Shown here piece by piece: positions 1 through 7,812 of a DNA stretch of 64,000 nucleotides. The translations under genes were made by a program, and so were the position numbers. A model generated the notes under the pieces. That model saw only the letters and a program-made list of their open reading frames with translations, was not told the DNA's origin and did no database searches. How positions within the stretch are numbered: position 1 is the stretch's first letter; every line of letters begins with the position of its first letter. This DNA comes from Ottowia massiliensis. GTDB taxonomy: Bacteria > Pseudomonadota > Gammaproteobacteria > Burkholderiales > Burkholderiaceae_C. Location of the stretch: the NCBI RefSeq assembly GCF_900240305.1, contig NZ_LT964854.1, positions 1,364,001 to 1,428,000 of the forward strand. The letters are read 5' to 3'.

Positions 1-763
1 CCGCCAGCGTGGCCAGCAGCAGGCGGCGGCGCGCGCCTGCCTGCAAGGCGTTGGCAGGCGCGGCGGCCTGCCAGCCCGGCCACAGTTGCGCCAGCACCGC
101 TGCCGCGCCATATGCCAGCGCCAGCGTGGGCGCGCCCGACAGCGCCAGCGCAGGCAGCCCCAGCAGCGTGGCCGCCACCGCCGCGCGCGGCTGAAAAGGC
201 ATGGCCGCAAAGCCAAAAAACACCAGCGCCGTAAAACACAGCTGCGCCAGCGCAGGCGTGGTCTCGTGCGCCAGCTGCGCCATGCCCAGCGTGGCAATGA
301 GCGCCAGCAGGCTGCCATCGGCCAGCGCACGGGCGTAATCGCGCGGCTGCGCCTCGCCGCCAAACGCCAGCGCCACGGGCTGCGCGCCGGGCAGGCGGGT
401 CAGGTTATAGGTGGCGTACCAAGTGGCCGCCAGCGTGCCCGCCAGCATCAGTGCAAACGGCAAACGCACGGCCACATCAGGCGCCAGCCAGCCGGCCGTG
501 GCTTTGAGCGCGAGCGCGCCCAGCCAGTAAGGCAGCAGCGCGGCCACATCGGGCGACAGGCCGTCGAGCTGCGGCGCCAGCCAGCCCGAGCGCCCTTCGG
601 CCATGGCCTGCATGAACCCGAAAGAAGCCAGGTCATCGCCTTTCCACGGCTGCCGCCCCACAAAGCCCGGCAGCACATAGGCCAGACACAGCAGCCACAA
701 GGCCAGCCTGGGCAGCCGGCGGGCCGCTTCTTGCGTAACGAGGGCGGGGCGGGGGGTATTCAC
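1..763 (-). CDS. Membrane glycosyltransferase-like protein (GT39/ArnT-like), partial
   Basis: An open minus-strand frame runs from a GTG at 763 off the left edge, giving about 254 N-terminal residues. It is strongly hydrophobic, with a first membrane span around residues 19-35 and several later ones. After it comes a soluble loop with KGDDLASFGFM and LLPYWLGAL, which resembles the substrate-facing loop of the lipid-linked sugar transferases (GT39/ArnT/PMT type) seen in Burkholderiales. The family would transfer a sugar from a polyprenyl carrier at the periplasmic face of the inner membrane. The acidic pair in the first loop fits that family, but the C-terminal part is missing, so substrate and exact family are inferred. 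No good ribosome site precedes the GTG, and internal starts are possible. Confidence 0.6.
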   Translation of the reverse strand, partial: MNTPRPALVTQEAARRLPRLALWLLCLAYVLPGFVGRQPWKGDDLASFGFMQAMAEGRSGWLAPQLDGLSPDVAALLPYWLGALALKATAGWLAPDVAVRLPFALMLAGTLAATWYATYNLTRLPGAQPVALAFGGEAQPRDYARALADGSLLALIATLGMAQLAHETTPALAQLCFTALVFFGFAAMPFQPRAAVAATLLGLPALALSGAPTLALAYGAAAVLAQLWPGWQAAAPANALQAGARRRLLLATLA

Positions 764-1094
764 GTGCGAAAAGGCGGGGAAAGTGACGGACGAAAGGCCG
801 GGATTGTCGCCGCGCCCGCGCTTGGCTCATGGCTGCGCCTTTGCATTCAAGAAGCTGTTCAAGGCGCTTCGATGATGCAAAGACAGGAGCAATTCAAATG
901 GGCCGGAAATGCCTTCTGCGCTGCATGCACCAGGACATCATGCTATGGATAGAGGAGCGTGCCAGTCTGCTTTCTCCCCTCGCCTGCCGCCCTTTCGCGG
1001 CCCAGGCCGTGCATGGCTCGATTCACAACCTCGCGCGGCTATCATCCTTGCGCCATTCATAAGTGGCTCTGCTTATTCTGAAAGGAGGCCTTCA
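764..1094. other. Intergenic region between divergent genes, with family-1 repeat
   Basis: This 331-base gap separates the leftward membrane gene from the rightward META-domain gene. It holds a family-1 repeat (874-960), and a TTCAAGAAGCTGTTCAAGG stretch (846-864) that weakly resembles the ends of the second dispersed family. A strong AAAGGAGG ribosome site lies at 1080-1087. I see no convincing open frame of its own. Confidence 0.6.
874..960 (+). repeat. Family-1 dispersed intergenic repeat, copy 1
   Basis: It shows ACAGGAGCAATTCAAA at the left, a CACCAGGACATCATGCTATG core and ATAGAGGAGCG at the right. It lies just upstream of the META-domain gene. Confidence 0.75.
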
Positions 1095-1652
1095 ATGTTT
1101 CGCCGGATGATTTCGCCCAACTGGAAAACCCTGGCCGTGTGCTGCGGCGCATGGGCGGCTTGCGCCAGCATGGCCCAGCCCGTGCAGATGACGCCGCAGG
1201 CTGCGCCTGTGCGCCAGCAGGCGGCTGAACTGCTGGCGCCCGGGCAGCAGGCGCTCACGGCCTGGCGCTGGCGCTTGCAGGCCGTGCGCGGCAAGGATCG
1301 CGCCTGGTTCACGCGCGCTGCCGCCGCCCTGTCTGAACCGGTGGTGCTGCGCTTTGACGAGGCTGCCGTGAGCGTGGCCGCTCCCTGCAACCAGTTGCGC
1401 GGGCGCTATCTGCTTTCAGGCGAACGCATGCTGATTGAGCCGCTGATGGGCACCAAAAAGGGCTGTGCCGACGCCCGCTTGATGGCGCTGGAAGACCGTC
1501 TGGAGCAAATCCTGCCCACCGTGAAGGATTGGCGGCTGCAAACCGCACGCCAGCAGAGCGGCCAGCCTGCGGCGAGCTTGCGCCTGCGCTTTATCAACGG
1601 CAGCGAGTGGCTGCTGCAAGGCGAGCCTGCTGGCGCGCCAGGTTCGCTTTGA
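1095..1652 (+). CDS. META/HslJ-domain secreted protein, probable 3' frameshift
   Basis: The 185-residue product starts at 1095, chosen because AAAGGAGG lies 7 bases upstream. A longer in-frame start at 909 would run through the family-1 repeat. An N-terminal hydrophobic segment ending near ASMAQP looks like a signal peptide. Residues about 85-145 carry the META signature: a C-N-x-L-x-G-R-Y segment, a second cysteine in the KKGCAD segment and a following helix. META proteins are periplasmic or outer-membrane small beta-domain proteins linked to heat-shock or secretion phenotypes; the reaction, if any, is unknown. The frame ends at 1652, but another frame (1621-1749) continues with plausible coding sequence. 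A one-base indel near 1620 is therefore suspected. Confidence 0.7.
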   Translation: MFRRMISPNWKTLAVCCGAWAACASMAQPVQMTPQAAPVRQQAAELLAPGQQALTAWRWRLQAVRGKDRAWFTRAAAALSEPVVLRFDEAAVSVAAPCNQLRGRYLLSGERMLIEPLMGTKKGCADARLMALEDRLEQILPTVKDWRLQTARQQSGQPAASLRLRFINGSEWLLQGEPAGAPGSL

Positions 1653-1749
1653 CGCCAGCGGCGCGCGCACCGTTTTGCGCGTGCGCCGCCAGCCCTTGGG
1701 AGCTGGCTATGTGCGGCAAGAGCGCATCAGCTACGGGATGGAGCCATAG
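1621..1749 (+). pseudogene. Probable frameshifted C-terminal tail of the META protein
   Basis: In the frame of positions 1621-1749 the DNA reads an uninterrupted tail containing LLARQVRFDASGARTVLRVR and ending YGMEP before a TAG. This has ordinary protein composition, and VLRVR-type segments are familiar from the tails of larger META/DUF4377 proteins. It overlaps the last 10 codons of the META gene in another frame, as expected after a single-base indel. It could also be chance in G+C-rich DNA. Confidence 0.4.
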
Positions 1750-1767
1750 GGAGCCATAGGGAGCCAC
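1741..1767. repeat. Short 10-bp tandem repeat
   Basis: GAGCCATAGG occurs twice, followed by a third degenerate unit (GAGCCACAAG). The first unit contains the stop codon of the frameshifted META tail. Confidence 0.8.
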
Positions 1768-1814
1768 AAGCCGGAAGCGGCGGGCCGCCTTGTTGATGGC
1801 AACGGTGCTTTGGA

Positions 1815-1903
1815 TTTGCTCCTTTATCCGTAGCATGACGTCCTAGTGGAATCTGCGCGAGGCGGCATTTCGATACCCCTGAATCCGCTCTTGTTTTTGA
1901 TGC
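1815..1903 (-). repeat. Family-1 dispersed intergenic repeat, copy 2
   Basis: This reverse-orientation copy has TTTGCTCC, then GTAGCATGACGTCCTAGTGG, then TGCGCGAGGCGGCATTT and finally CTTGTTTTTGATGCC. It sits between the convergent META and metW genes. Confidence 0.85.
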
Positions 1904-1948
1904 CGCTCGCCCCTTCGGGCGGATGGCGGGGCGCAGCCGGGCCGGTTT

Positions 1949-2533
1949 TCAGCCGCGCGCGATTTTGAAAACCGCCGTGCCCGCCAGCAGGTTGGGCAGG
2001 CGGCGCACGGGGCGGCCCTGATGCAGGCCGAAGGCGTCGAGGATTTGCAGGCCGTTTTTGCGGGCGAGGATTTCAAAGTCCTTGAAGGTGCCTACGCGGA
2101 TGTTGGGCGTGTCGTACCACTGGTAGGGCAGGCGGCGGGTGACGGGCATGCGCCCGCGCAGCACGGCCAGGCGGTTGGGCCAGTGGGCGAAGTTGGGAAA
2201 GGCGATGATGCCCACGCGGCCCACGCGGGCGGTTTCGCACAGCATGGTTTCGGCGTTGCGCAGGTGCTGGAGGGTGTCGATTTGCAGCACGGCGTCAAAG
2301 CTCTGGTCGCCAAAGTCGGCCAGGCCTTCGTGCAAGTTGAGCTGGAGCACGTTCACGCCGCGCTGCACGCAGGAGAGCACCTTGGCGTCGTCGATTTCAA
2401 TGCCGTAGCCCGTGCAGCCGCGCTCGCGCATGAGGCGCTGCATGAGCGCGCCGTCGCCGCAGCCCAGATCGAGCACGCGCGCGCCTTCGGGCACGAGGCT
2501 GGCGATGACTTGCTGAATGGCGGCGTCGCTCAT
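1949..2533 (-). CDS. metW: Methionine biosynthesis protein MetW
   Basis: The 194-residue protein has a Rossmann methyltransferase fold. Motif I is VLDLGCGDGALM at about residues 19-30, followed by an acidic strand end (YGIEID). Length and sequence match MetW, the partner encoded next to metX in many proteobacteria. It is thought to support or modulate homoserine acylation rather than methylate a known substrate. The start ATG at 2533 overlaps the metX stop by four bases (ATGA), so translation is probably coupled. Cytoplasmic. Confidence 0.93.
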   Translation of the reverse strand: MSDAAIQQVIASLVPEGARVLDLGCGDGALMQRLMRERGCTGYGIEIDDAKVLSCVQRGVNVLQLNLHEGLADFGDQSFDAVLQIDTLQHLRNAETMLCETARVGRVGIIAFPNFAHWPNRLAVLRGRMPVTRRLPYQWYDTPNIRVGTFKDFEILARKNGLQILDAFGLHQGRPVRRLPNLLAGTAVFKIARG

Positions 2534-3693
2534 GCCGTGCCTCCTTGGGCTTGCGCCGGGGTGTCGATGCGGTTTTCAAAATACGAGCGGATGAGGCGCA
2601 TGTAGCGCGCGTCGTCCAGCAAGAAGGCGTCGTGGCCGTGGGGGGCGTTGATTTCGGCGTAGGCCACGTCGCGGCGGTTGTCCAGCAGCGCCCGCACGAT
2701 TTCGCGGCTGCGGGCGGGGGCAAAGCGCCAGTCGGTGGAAAAGCTCACGAGCAAAAAGCGCGCTTGCGTGCCCGCCAGCGCAGCGGCCAGGCTGCCGCCG
2801 TGGGCGCGGGCGGGGTCGAAGTAATCCAGCGCGCGGGTGATGAGCAGGTAGGTGTTGGCGTCGAAGTAATCGCTGAATTTTTCGCTCTGGTGGCGCAGGT
2901 AGCTTTCAATCTGGAATTCCACGTCTTGCGTGGAGTAGCGGTAGCCGCTGGCGTGGCCGGCCACGGCCTGGCGCAGCTGGCGGCCAAATTTGGCGTTCAT
3001 CACGTCGTCGCTCAAATAGGTGATGTGGCCGATCATGCGGGCGATGCGCAGGCCGCGCTGCGGCACCACGCCGTGGCGGTAGAAGTGGCCGCCGTGAAAG
3101 TCGGGGTCGGTGATGATGGCGCGGCGCGCCACTTCGTTGAAGGCCAGGTTTTCGGCGGTGAGGTTGGGCGCGCTGGCAATCACCACGGCGTGGCGCACGC
3201 GCTGCGGGTATTGCAGCGTCCAGCTGAGCGCCTGCATGCCGCCCAGGCTGCCGCCCATGACAGCGGCCAGCTGCTCGATGCCCAGCGCGTCCAGCAGGCG
3301 GGCTTGCGCGGCCACCCAGTCTTCCACGGTGATGACGGGAAAGTCCGCCCCCCAGGCCTGGCCCGTGGCCGGGTTGATGTCTTTCGGGCCGGTGGAGCCA
3401 AAGCACGAGCCGAGGTTGTTGATGCCGATGACGAAAAAGCGGTTGGTATCCACCGGCTTGCCGGGGCCGACCATGTTGTCCCACCAGCCCAGGCTGCGCG
3501 GCTGGCCCGCGTATTCGCCCGCCACGTGGTGCGAGGCATTGAGCGCATGGCACACCAGCACGGCATTGCTGCGGCTGGCGTTGAGCTGGCCGTAGGTTTC
3601 GTAGGCCAGCTGATAGCCGCCCAGGCTGGCGCCGCTTTGCAGCGCCAGGGGCGCGTCAAAGCGCATGGTCTGCGGCGTGGCAATGAAAGTCAT
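2530..3693 (-). CDS. metX: Homoserine O-acyltransferase MetX
   Basis: The 387-residue alpha/beta-hydrolase-fold protein carries out the first committed step of methionine synthesis, acylation of homoserine at the hydroxyl. The nucleophile elbow GGSLGG places Ser149 as catalytic residue; an Asp (STDWRFAP region) and a His (APHGHD region) complete the triad. The N-terminus MTFIATPQ is as expected for the family, which fixes the start. Betaproteobacterial MetX proteins have been described as succinyl-CoA-using; the sequence alone does not let me decide between acetyl and succinyl donors. It forms an operon with metW. An intrinsic-terminator-like hairpin ends only 8 bases before its ATG, which suggests transcriptional attenuation. 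Confidence 0.93.
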   Translation of the reverse strand: MTFIATPQTMRFDAPLALQSGASLGGYQLAYETYGQLNASRSNAVLVCHALNASHHVAGEYAGQPRSLGWWDNMVGPGKPVDTNRFFVIGINNLGSCFGSTGPKDINPATGQAWGADFPVITVEDWVAAQARLLDALGIEQLAAVMGGSLGGMQALSWTLQYPQRVRHAVVIASAPNLTAENLAFNEVARRAIITDPDFHGGHFYRHGVVPQRGLRIARMIGHITYLSDDVMNAKFGRQLRQAVAGHASGYRYSTQDVEFQIESYLRHQSEKFSDYFDANTYLLITRALDYFDPARAHGGSLAAALAGTQARFLLVSFSTDWRFAPARSREIVRALLDNRRDVAYAEINAPHGHDAFLLDDARYMRLIRSYFENRIDTPAQAQGGTA

Positions 3694-3701
3694 GAGGCAA
3701 G

Positions 3702-3736
3702 AAAAAAACCCGGTTGCGCCAAAAGGCGGAACCGGG
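3702..3736 (-). terminator. Attenuator-like intrinsic terminator immediately upstream of metX
   Basis: On the minus strand, CCCGGTTCCGCC, a TTTT loop and GGCGCAACCGGG form an 11-pair stem with one mismatch, followed by seven T. The T run ends 8 bases before the metX ATG, leaving no room for a promoter between them. metX transcripts must therefore read through it, unless they start inside it. Confidence 0.65.
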
Positions 3737-3766
3737 CCGGATTTCCGTCATTTAGCAGCATTTGTC

Positions 3767-3814
3767 AGAACTGGTTCAAAGCCTGTTTGTGAGGGCAGAC
3801 TCTGAACCGGTTCT
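3767..3814. repeat. Long imperfect inverted repeat in the metX leader (second dispersed family)
   Basis: AGAACTGGTTCAAAGCCTG and CAGACTCTGAACCGGTTCT form two 19-base arms with a 10-base loop. Read on the minus strand, all but one position can pair if G-U pairs are allowed. The GAACCGG of one arm can also pair with CCGGTTC in the 5' arm of the metX terminator. Related sequence recurs near 57282. Confidence 0.6.
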
Positions 3815-3910
3815 CGGAAGCGCCCGCAAGCAGGAAAGCAAATCGGCGCGTGAAAACGAAAGGGCGGCCAGTATAGCCAGCCGCCAGACGGCCCGGCCCA
3901 GCCGGATTCA

Positions 3911-4000
3911 CTCTGAAAAAAGGAGCGAATTCAAGCGGCCTTTTTGGCCTGAGGTCCTAGAGAAACGAGCGCAGGCAGCTATCGTAAAAAGAGCGAAATC
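3911..4000. repeat. Degenerate/chimeric family-1 repeat plus family-3 fragment, copy 3
   Basis: AAAAGGAGCGAATTCAAG (3917-3935) is a family-1 left end. It is followed by TGAGGTCCTAGAGAAAC, the core in the opposite orientation. GCGCAGGCAGCTATC then matches the third dispersed family. This is a mosaic rather than an intact unit. Confidence 0.5.
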
Positions 4001-4003
4001 TTG

Positions 4004-4594
4004 CTATTCCAGCCCCATGCGCCAGCCCAGCAGGGCAGCCAGGCCCAGCGCCGCGAAGACGGCGGCGCACGCCAGGTGCACGGCGCGCAGGGGCAGTTTC
4101 TTCATCAGCCGCTCGCCAAAGCACACCACGGGCGCATTGGCCAGCATCATGCCCAGCGTGGTGCCGGCAATGACGGCCAGCGCTGCATCCGGGTGCTGCG
4201 CGGCCAGGGCCACGGTGGCCAGCTGGGTTTTGTCGCCCATTTCGGCCATGAAGAACACGGCCAGCGTGGCGCCGAACACGCCCCAGACGCCCCAGCGCGC
4301 GGCCCGCGCGGGCTGCTGGTCGTCATCGAGCTGGTCAGGCGCCATCATCCAGCCCGCCATCATGATGAAAGACAGGCCCAGCGCCCAGCGCAGCGCATCG
4401 GGCGCAAGCTGCGTGGTCACCCATGCGCCCAGCGCTCCAGCCAGCGCGTGATTGGCCAAGGTGGCGGCAAAAATGCCCAGCGCGATGGGCCAGGGCTTGC
4501 GAAAGCGCGCGGCCAGCAGCAGCGACAAAAGCTGGGTTTTATCGCCCATTTCGGCCAGCGCGACGATGCCGGTGGAAAGGAAAAAAACGCTCAC
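4004..4594 (-). CDS. GDT1/TMEM165 (UPF0016) family cation transporter
   Basis: The 196-residue inner-membrane protein consists of two homologous halves, each with the hallmark EMGDKTQL motif (near the N-terminus and near residue 120) and three predicted membrane helices. The family exports Mn2+ or exchanges Ca2+/Mn2+ for protons. The start is taken as the GTG at 4594, because it begins directly with the first hydrophobic helix (SVFFLSTGIVALAEMGDKT). The ATG at 4675 would add an atypical 27-residue tail. I looked for a yybP-ykoY manganese riboswitch upstream and did not recognise one. It stands alone, divergent from the RRM gene. Confidence 0.87.
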   Translation of the reverse strand: MSVFFLSTGIVALAEMGDKTQLLSLLLAARFRKPWPIALGIFAATLANHALAGALGAWVTTQLAPDALRWALGLSFIMMAGWMMAPDQLDDDQQPARAARWGVWGVFGATLAVFFMAEMGDKTQLATVALAAQHPDAALAVIAGTTLGMMLANAPVVCFGERLMKKLPLRAVHLACAAVFAALGLAALLGWRMGLE

Positions 4595-4798
4595 GGAAGA
4601 CGGTGCGAAACGCAGGGCCGCGCGATTGTAAAAATATTCGTTTGACGTGGATATTTGAAATATATGCAGGGGCATAATGCCCGCCGCGCGCGAGAGCGCG
4701 TGCGTTTTCCCGGTGTTTCTTCTTGGCCCTCGGGGGCGTTGGCAGACTCCATCCGGTTTTTTTCTTTTTCACCTTGTGTATTTCGAGGAGCGCCTTCG

Positions 4799-5233
4799 AT
4801 GGGCAACAAACTTTATGTCGGCAATCTGCCGTATTCCGTGCGCGACGCCGAGCTGGGCCAGGCTTTTGCCGCGTTTGGTTCCGTGGTCAGCGCCAAAGTG
4901 ATGATGGAGCGCGATTCCGGCCGCTCCAAAGGCTTTGGTTTTGTGGAAATGGGCAGCGACGCCGAGGCGCAAGCCGCCATTGAAGGCATGCACGACAAAC
5001 CCCTGCAAGGCCGCAATCTGGTCGTGAACGAGGCCCGCCCGATGGAGCCGCGCCCGCCGCGCGCCAGCTTTGGCGGCGGGCGGCGCGATGACCGTGGCGG
5101 CTACGGCGGCTTTGGCGGCGGCAATGACGGGCGCTTCCGCAGCCCCTATGGCCCCGGCCCGCGCGGCAATGGCGGCTTTGGCGGCCGGCGCGACGATCGC
5201 GGCTTTGACCGTGGCGATCGCGGCGAATACTGA
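4799..5233 (+). CDS. RNA-binding protein, RRM domain with glycine-rich tail
   Basis: The 144-residue protein begins at 4799 behind a GAGGAG ribosome site. One RRM covers residues about 3-80, with RNP2 (LYVGNL) and RNP1 (KGFGFVEM). The rest is a low-complexity Gly/Arg/Asp tail of RGG type (GGRRDDRGG repeats). Such single-RRM proteins are common in cyanobacteria and betaproteobacteria and are often cold-induced RNA chaperones. Its targets cannot be read from sequence. It is a single-gene unit with its own terminator. Confidence 0.9.
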   Translation: MGNKLYVGNLPYSVRDAELGQAFAAFGSVVSAKVMMERDSGRSKGFGFVEMGSDAEAQAAIEGMHDKPLQGRNLVVNEARPMEPRPPRASFGGGRRDDRGGYGGFGGGNDGRFRSPYGPGPRGNGGFGGRRDDRGFDRGDRGEY

Positions 5234-5251
5234 TCGGGCCAAGTTCCCGGC

Positions 5252-5286
5252 AAAGGCCGGCGCGGTTTTCGCGTCCGGCCTTTTTT
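5252..5286 (+). terminator. Intrinsic terminator after the RRM gene
   Basis: AAAGGCCGGCGCG pairs with CGCGTCCGGCCTTT (one bulge) and is followed by a T run, 19 bases after the RRM stop codon. Confidence 0.9.
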
Positions 5287-5350
5287 GCGCCTGCGATAGC
5301 GGCGCAAGCCATGAAGCCGCGCAAGGCGGGGCATGTGAAAATCCCGCGCC

Positions 5351-6094
5351 ATGACCGCCCCGAATGCCGCTCTGAACGCCGGATCCAACGCCACTTTGAA
5401 CGCAGATGCCGCCGAGCTGGACAAATTTGCCGCCCTGGCCCACCACTGGTGGGACGCCGGGGGCGAATTGGCCACGCTGCACCACATCAACCCCTTGCGG
5501 CTGAACTGGATTGACGCGCAGCGCCCGCTGCAAGGCGCGCGCGTGCTCGATGTGGGCTGCGGCGGCGGCATTCTGGCCGACGCCATGGCCCGCAAGGGCG
5601 CTGAAGTGCTGGGCATCGATCTGGCCGAAAAATCCTTGCAGGCCGCCCGGTTGCACGCGCTGGAGGCCGAAACGCCGCGCGTGAGCTACCGCGCCGTGGC
5701 CGCCGAGGCGCTGGCCGCCCAGGAGCCCGCTTCGTTCGACGTGGTCACGTGCATGGAAATGCTGGAGCACGTGCCTGATCCGGCCGCCATCGTGGCCGCC
5801 TGCGCCGCGCTGGTCAAACCCGGCGGGCAGGTGTTTTTTTCCACGCTCAACCGCAACCCCAAATCGTGGCTGATGGCCATTGCCGGCGCGGAATACGCGC
5901 TGCGCCTGCTGCCGCAGGGCACGCATGACTACACCCGCTTCATCCGCCCCAGCGAGCTGGCGGCCTTTTGCCGCGCTGCCGGGCTGAGCGTGCAGCGCGT
6001 CTCGGGCCTGCACTACAACCCGCTCACGCGCCGCTGCTGGCTCACGCCCGATGCCAGCGTGAACTACATGCTCTCGGCGCTGCGCCCTGCGTGA
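5351..6094 (+). CDS. ubiG: Ubiquinone biosynthesis O-methyltransferase UbiG
   Basis: This 247-residue SAM-dependent methyltransferase catalyses both O-methylation steps of ubiquinone synthesis at the inner face of the cytoplasmic membrane. The SAM motif VLDVGCGGGILADAMA lies near residues 63-78. The N-terminal FAALAHHWWD segment and the C-terminal LHYNPLTRRCWLTPD segment are characteristic of UbiG and distinguish it from UbiE. The usual gph neighbour is absent; argS follows after 44 bases. Confidence 0.95.
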   Translation: MTAPNAALNAGSNATLNADAAELDKFAALAHHWWDAGGELATLHHINPLRLNWIDAQRPLQGARVLDVGCGGGILADAMARKGAEVLGIDLAEKSLQAARLHALEAETPRVSYRAVAAEALAAQEPASFDVVTCMEMLEHVPDPAAIVAACAALVKPGGQVFFSTLNRNPKSWLMAIAGAEYALRLLPQGTHDYTRFIRPSELAAFCRAAGLSVQRVSGLHYNPLTRRCWLTPDASVNYMLSALRPA

Positions 6095-6138
6095 AAAGCG
6101 CTTTTTTGCCTTACCAGCCCCTCATCCCACAAAAAAAC

Positions 6139-7812
6139 ATGCAAACCGTCAAAACCGAACTGCTGGACGCCCTCAAAGCCGCGCTGGAGGCGCTGCTGCC
6201 CGGCGCAGGCGACAAAGCCGCGTTTGAATCGCCCCGGCAGGCCGCACATGGCGATCTGGCTTGCACCGCCGCCATGCAGCTGGCCAAGCCGCTCAAAAGC
6301 AACCCGCGCGCCGTGGCCGAACAGCTCAAGGCCGCGCTGCTGGCCACGCCCGCCTTTGCGCGGTGGGTGGATGCGCTGGAAATCGCCGGCCCCGGCTTCA
6401 TCAACATCCGCCTCAAGCCCGCCGCCAAGCAGCAAACCGTGCGCGAAGTGCTGGCGCTGAAAGAAAACTACGGCCAGCAAGCGCAAACCAAAGGCCGCGT
6501 GCTGGTGGAATTCGTCAGCGCCAACCCCACCGGCCCGCTGCACGTGGGCCACGGGCGGCAGGCCGCGCTGGGCGACGCCATCTGCAACCTGCTGGCCTCG
6601 CAAGGCTGGCAAGTCACGCGCGAGTTCTATTACAACGACGCGGGCGTGCAAATCGACACCCTCACCACTTCCGTGCAACTGCGCGCGCAGGGCATCAAGC
6701 CCGGCGATGCCAACTGGCCCGAAGCCGCCTACAACGGCGACTACATTCAGGACATTGCCAACGACTTTCTGGCCCGCAAAACCGTGCAGGCCGATGACCG
6801 CAGCTTCACCGCCAGCGGCGACGCCAGCGACCGCGAAGGCATCCGCCAGTTCGCCGTGGCCTACCTGCGCCGCGAGCAAGACCTGGACCTCAAAGCCTTT
6901 GACGTGCGCTTTGACAACTACTACCTCGAATCCAGCCTCTACAGCAGCGGCCGCGTGCAAGCCACGGTGCAAAAGCTCATCGCCAGCGGCCACACCTACG
7001 AAGAAGGCGGCGCCCTGTGGCTGCGCACCACCGACTTTGGCGACGACAAAGACCGCGTCATGCGCAAGCAAGACGGCACCTACACCTACTTCCTGCCCGA
7101 TGTGGCCTACCACATCGCCAAATGGGAGCGGGGCTTTCACAAGGCCATCAACATCCAGGGCACCGACCACCACGGCACCATCGCCCGCGTGCGCGCGGGC
7201 CTGCAAGCGGCGGGCGTGGGCATACCCCAGGGCTACCCCGACTACGTGCTGCACACCATGGTTCGCGTCATGCGCGGCGGCCAGGAAGTCAAGATCAGCA
7301 AACGCGCGGGCAGCTACGTCACCTTGCGCGACCTGATCGAGTGGACCAGCAAAGACGCCGTGCGCTTTTTCCTGCTCTCGCGCAAGCCCGACACCGAATA
7401 CACCTTCGATGTCGATCTGGCCATCCAGAAAAACAACGACAACCCCGTTTACTACGTGCAATACGCCCACGCGCGCATCTGCTCCGTGCTGGACGCCTGG
7501 GGCGGCGAGCGCGCCGCGCTGGCGCAAGCCGATCTGGCTGCGCTCGACACCGCCGCCGCGCAAGCGCTCATGCTCAAACTGGCCGAATACCCGGCCATGC
7601 TTGCCGCCGCCGCGCAAGACTTCGCCCCGCACGATGTCACCTTTTATTTGCGCGAACTGGCCGCCAGCTACCACAGCTACTACGACGCCGAGCGCATCCT
7701 GGTCGATGACCAGGCCGTCAAAACCGCCCGCCTGGCGCTGGTAGCCGCCTGCGCGCAAGTGCTGCGCAACGGCCTGCAACTGCTGGGCGTATCCGCCCCG
7801 GAGCGCATGTGA
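6139..7812 (+). CDS. argS: Arginyl-tRNA synthetase
   Basis: The 557-residue class I synthetase charges tRNA-Arg. The HIGH-type motif HVGH lies at residues 135-138, and KISK, near residue 384, takes the place of KMSKS. The N-terminal tRNA-binding domain and the C-terminal anticodon-binding helical domain (ending LLGVSAPERM) are both present, and the length is normal. The start ATG (6139) precedes MQTVKTELLDALKAAL, typical of the family. Its stop overlaps the start of the next gene (TGATG), implying coupled expression. Confidence 0.97.
   Translation: MQTVKTELLDALKAALEALLPGAGDKAAFESPRQAAHGDLACTAAMQLAKPLKSNPRAVAEQLKAALLATPAFARWVDALEIAGPGFINIRLKPAAKQQTVREVLALKENYGQQAQTKGRVLVEFVSANPTGPLHVGHGRQAALGDAICNLLASQGWQVTREFYYNDAGVQIDTLTTSVQLRAQGIKPGDANWPEAAYNGDYIQDIANDFLARKTVQADDRSFTASGDASDREGIRQFAVAYLRREQDLDLKAFDVRFDNYYLESSLYSSGRVQATVQKLIASGHTYEEGGALWLRTTDFGDDKDRVMRKQDGTYTYFLPDVAYHIAKWERGFHKAINIQGTDHHGTIARVRAGLQAAGVGIPQGYPDYVLHTMVRVMRGGQEVKISKRAGSYVTLRDLIEWTSKDAVRFFLLSRKPDTEYTFDVDLAIQKNNDNPVYYVQYAHARICSVLDAWGGERAALAQADLAALDTAAAQALMLKLAEYPAMLAAAAQDFAPHDVTFYLRELAASYHSYYDAERILVDDQAVKTARLALVAACAQVLRNGLQLLGVSAPERM

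Noticed and set aside
86..952. Long plus-strand open frame of 288 codons over the left-edge gene
   Set aside because: It is antisense to the membrane glycosyltransferase-like gene, very rich in Arg/Gln/His, and an artefact of high G+C codon bias.
4595..4798. Possible manganese (yybP-ykoY) riboswitch before the GDT1 gene
   Set aside because: I could not find the conserved paired stem and CAT/loop elements; only short AT palindromes are present.
5060..5225. Gly-rich repeats in the RRM gene as a possible CRISPR or tandem array
   Set aside because: They are codon-level repeats of an RGG tail, without regular spacers.
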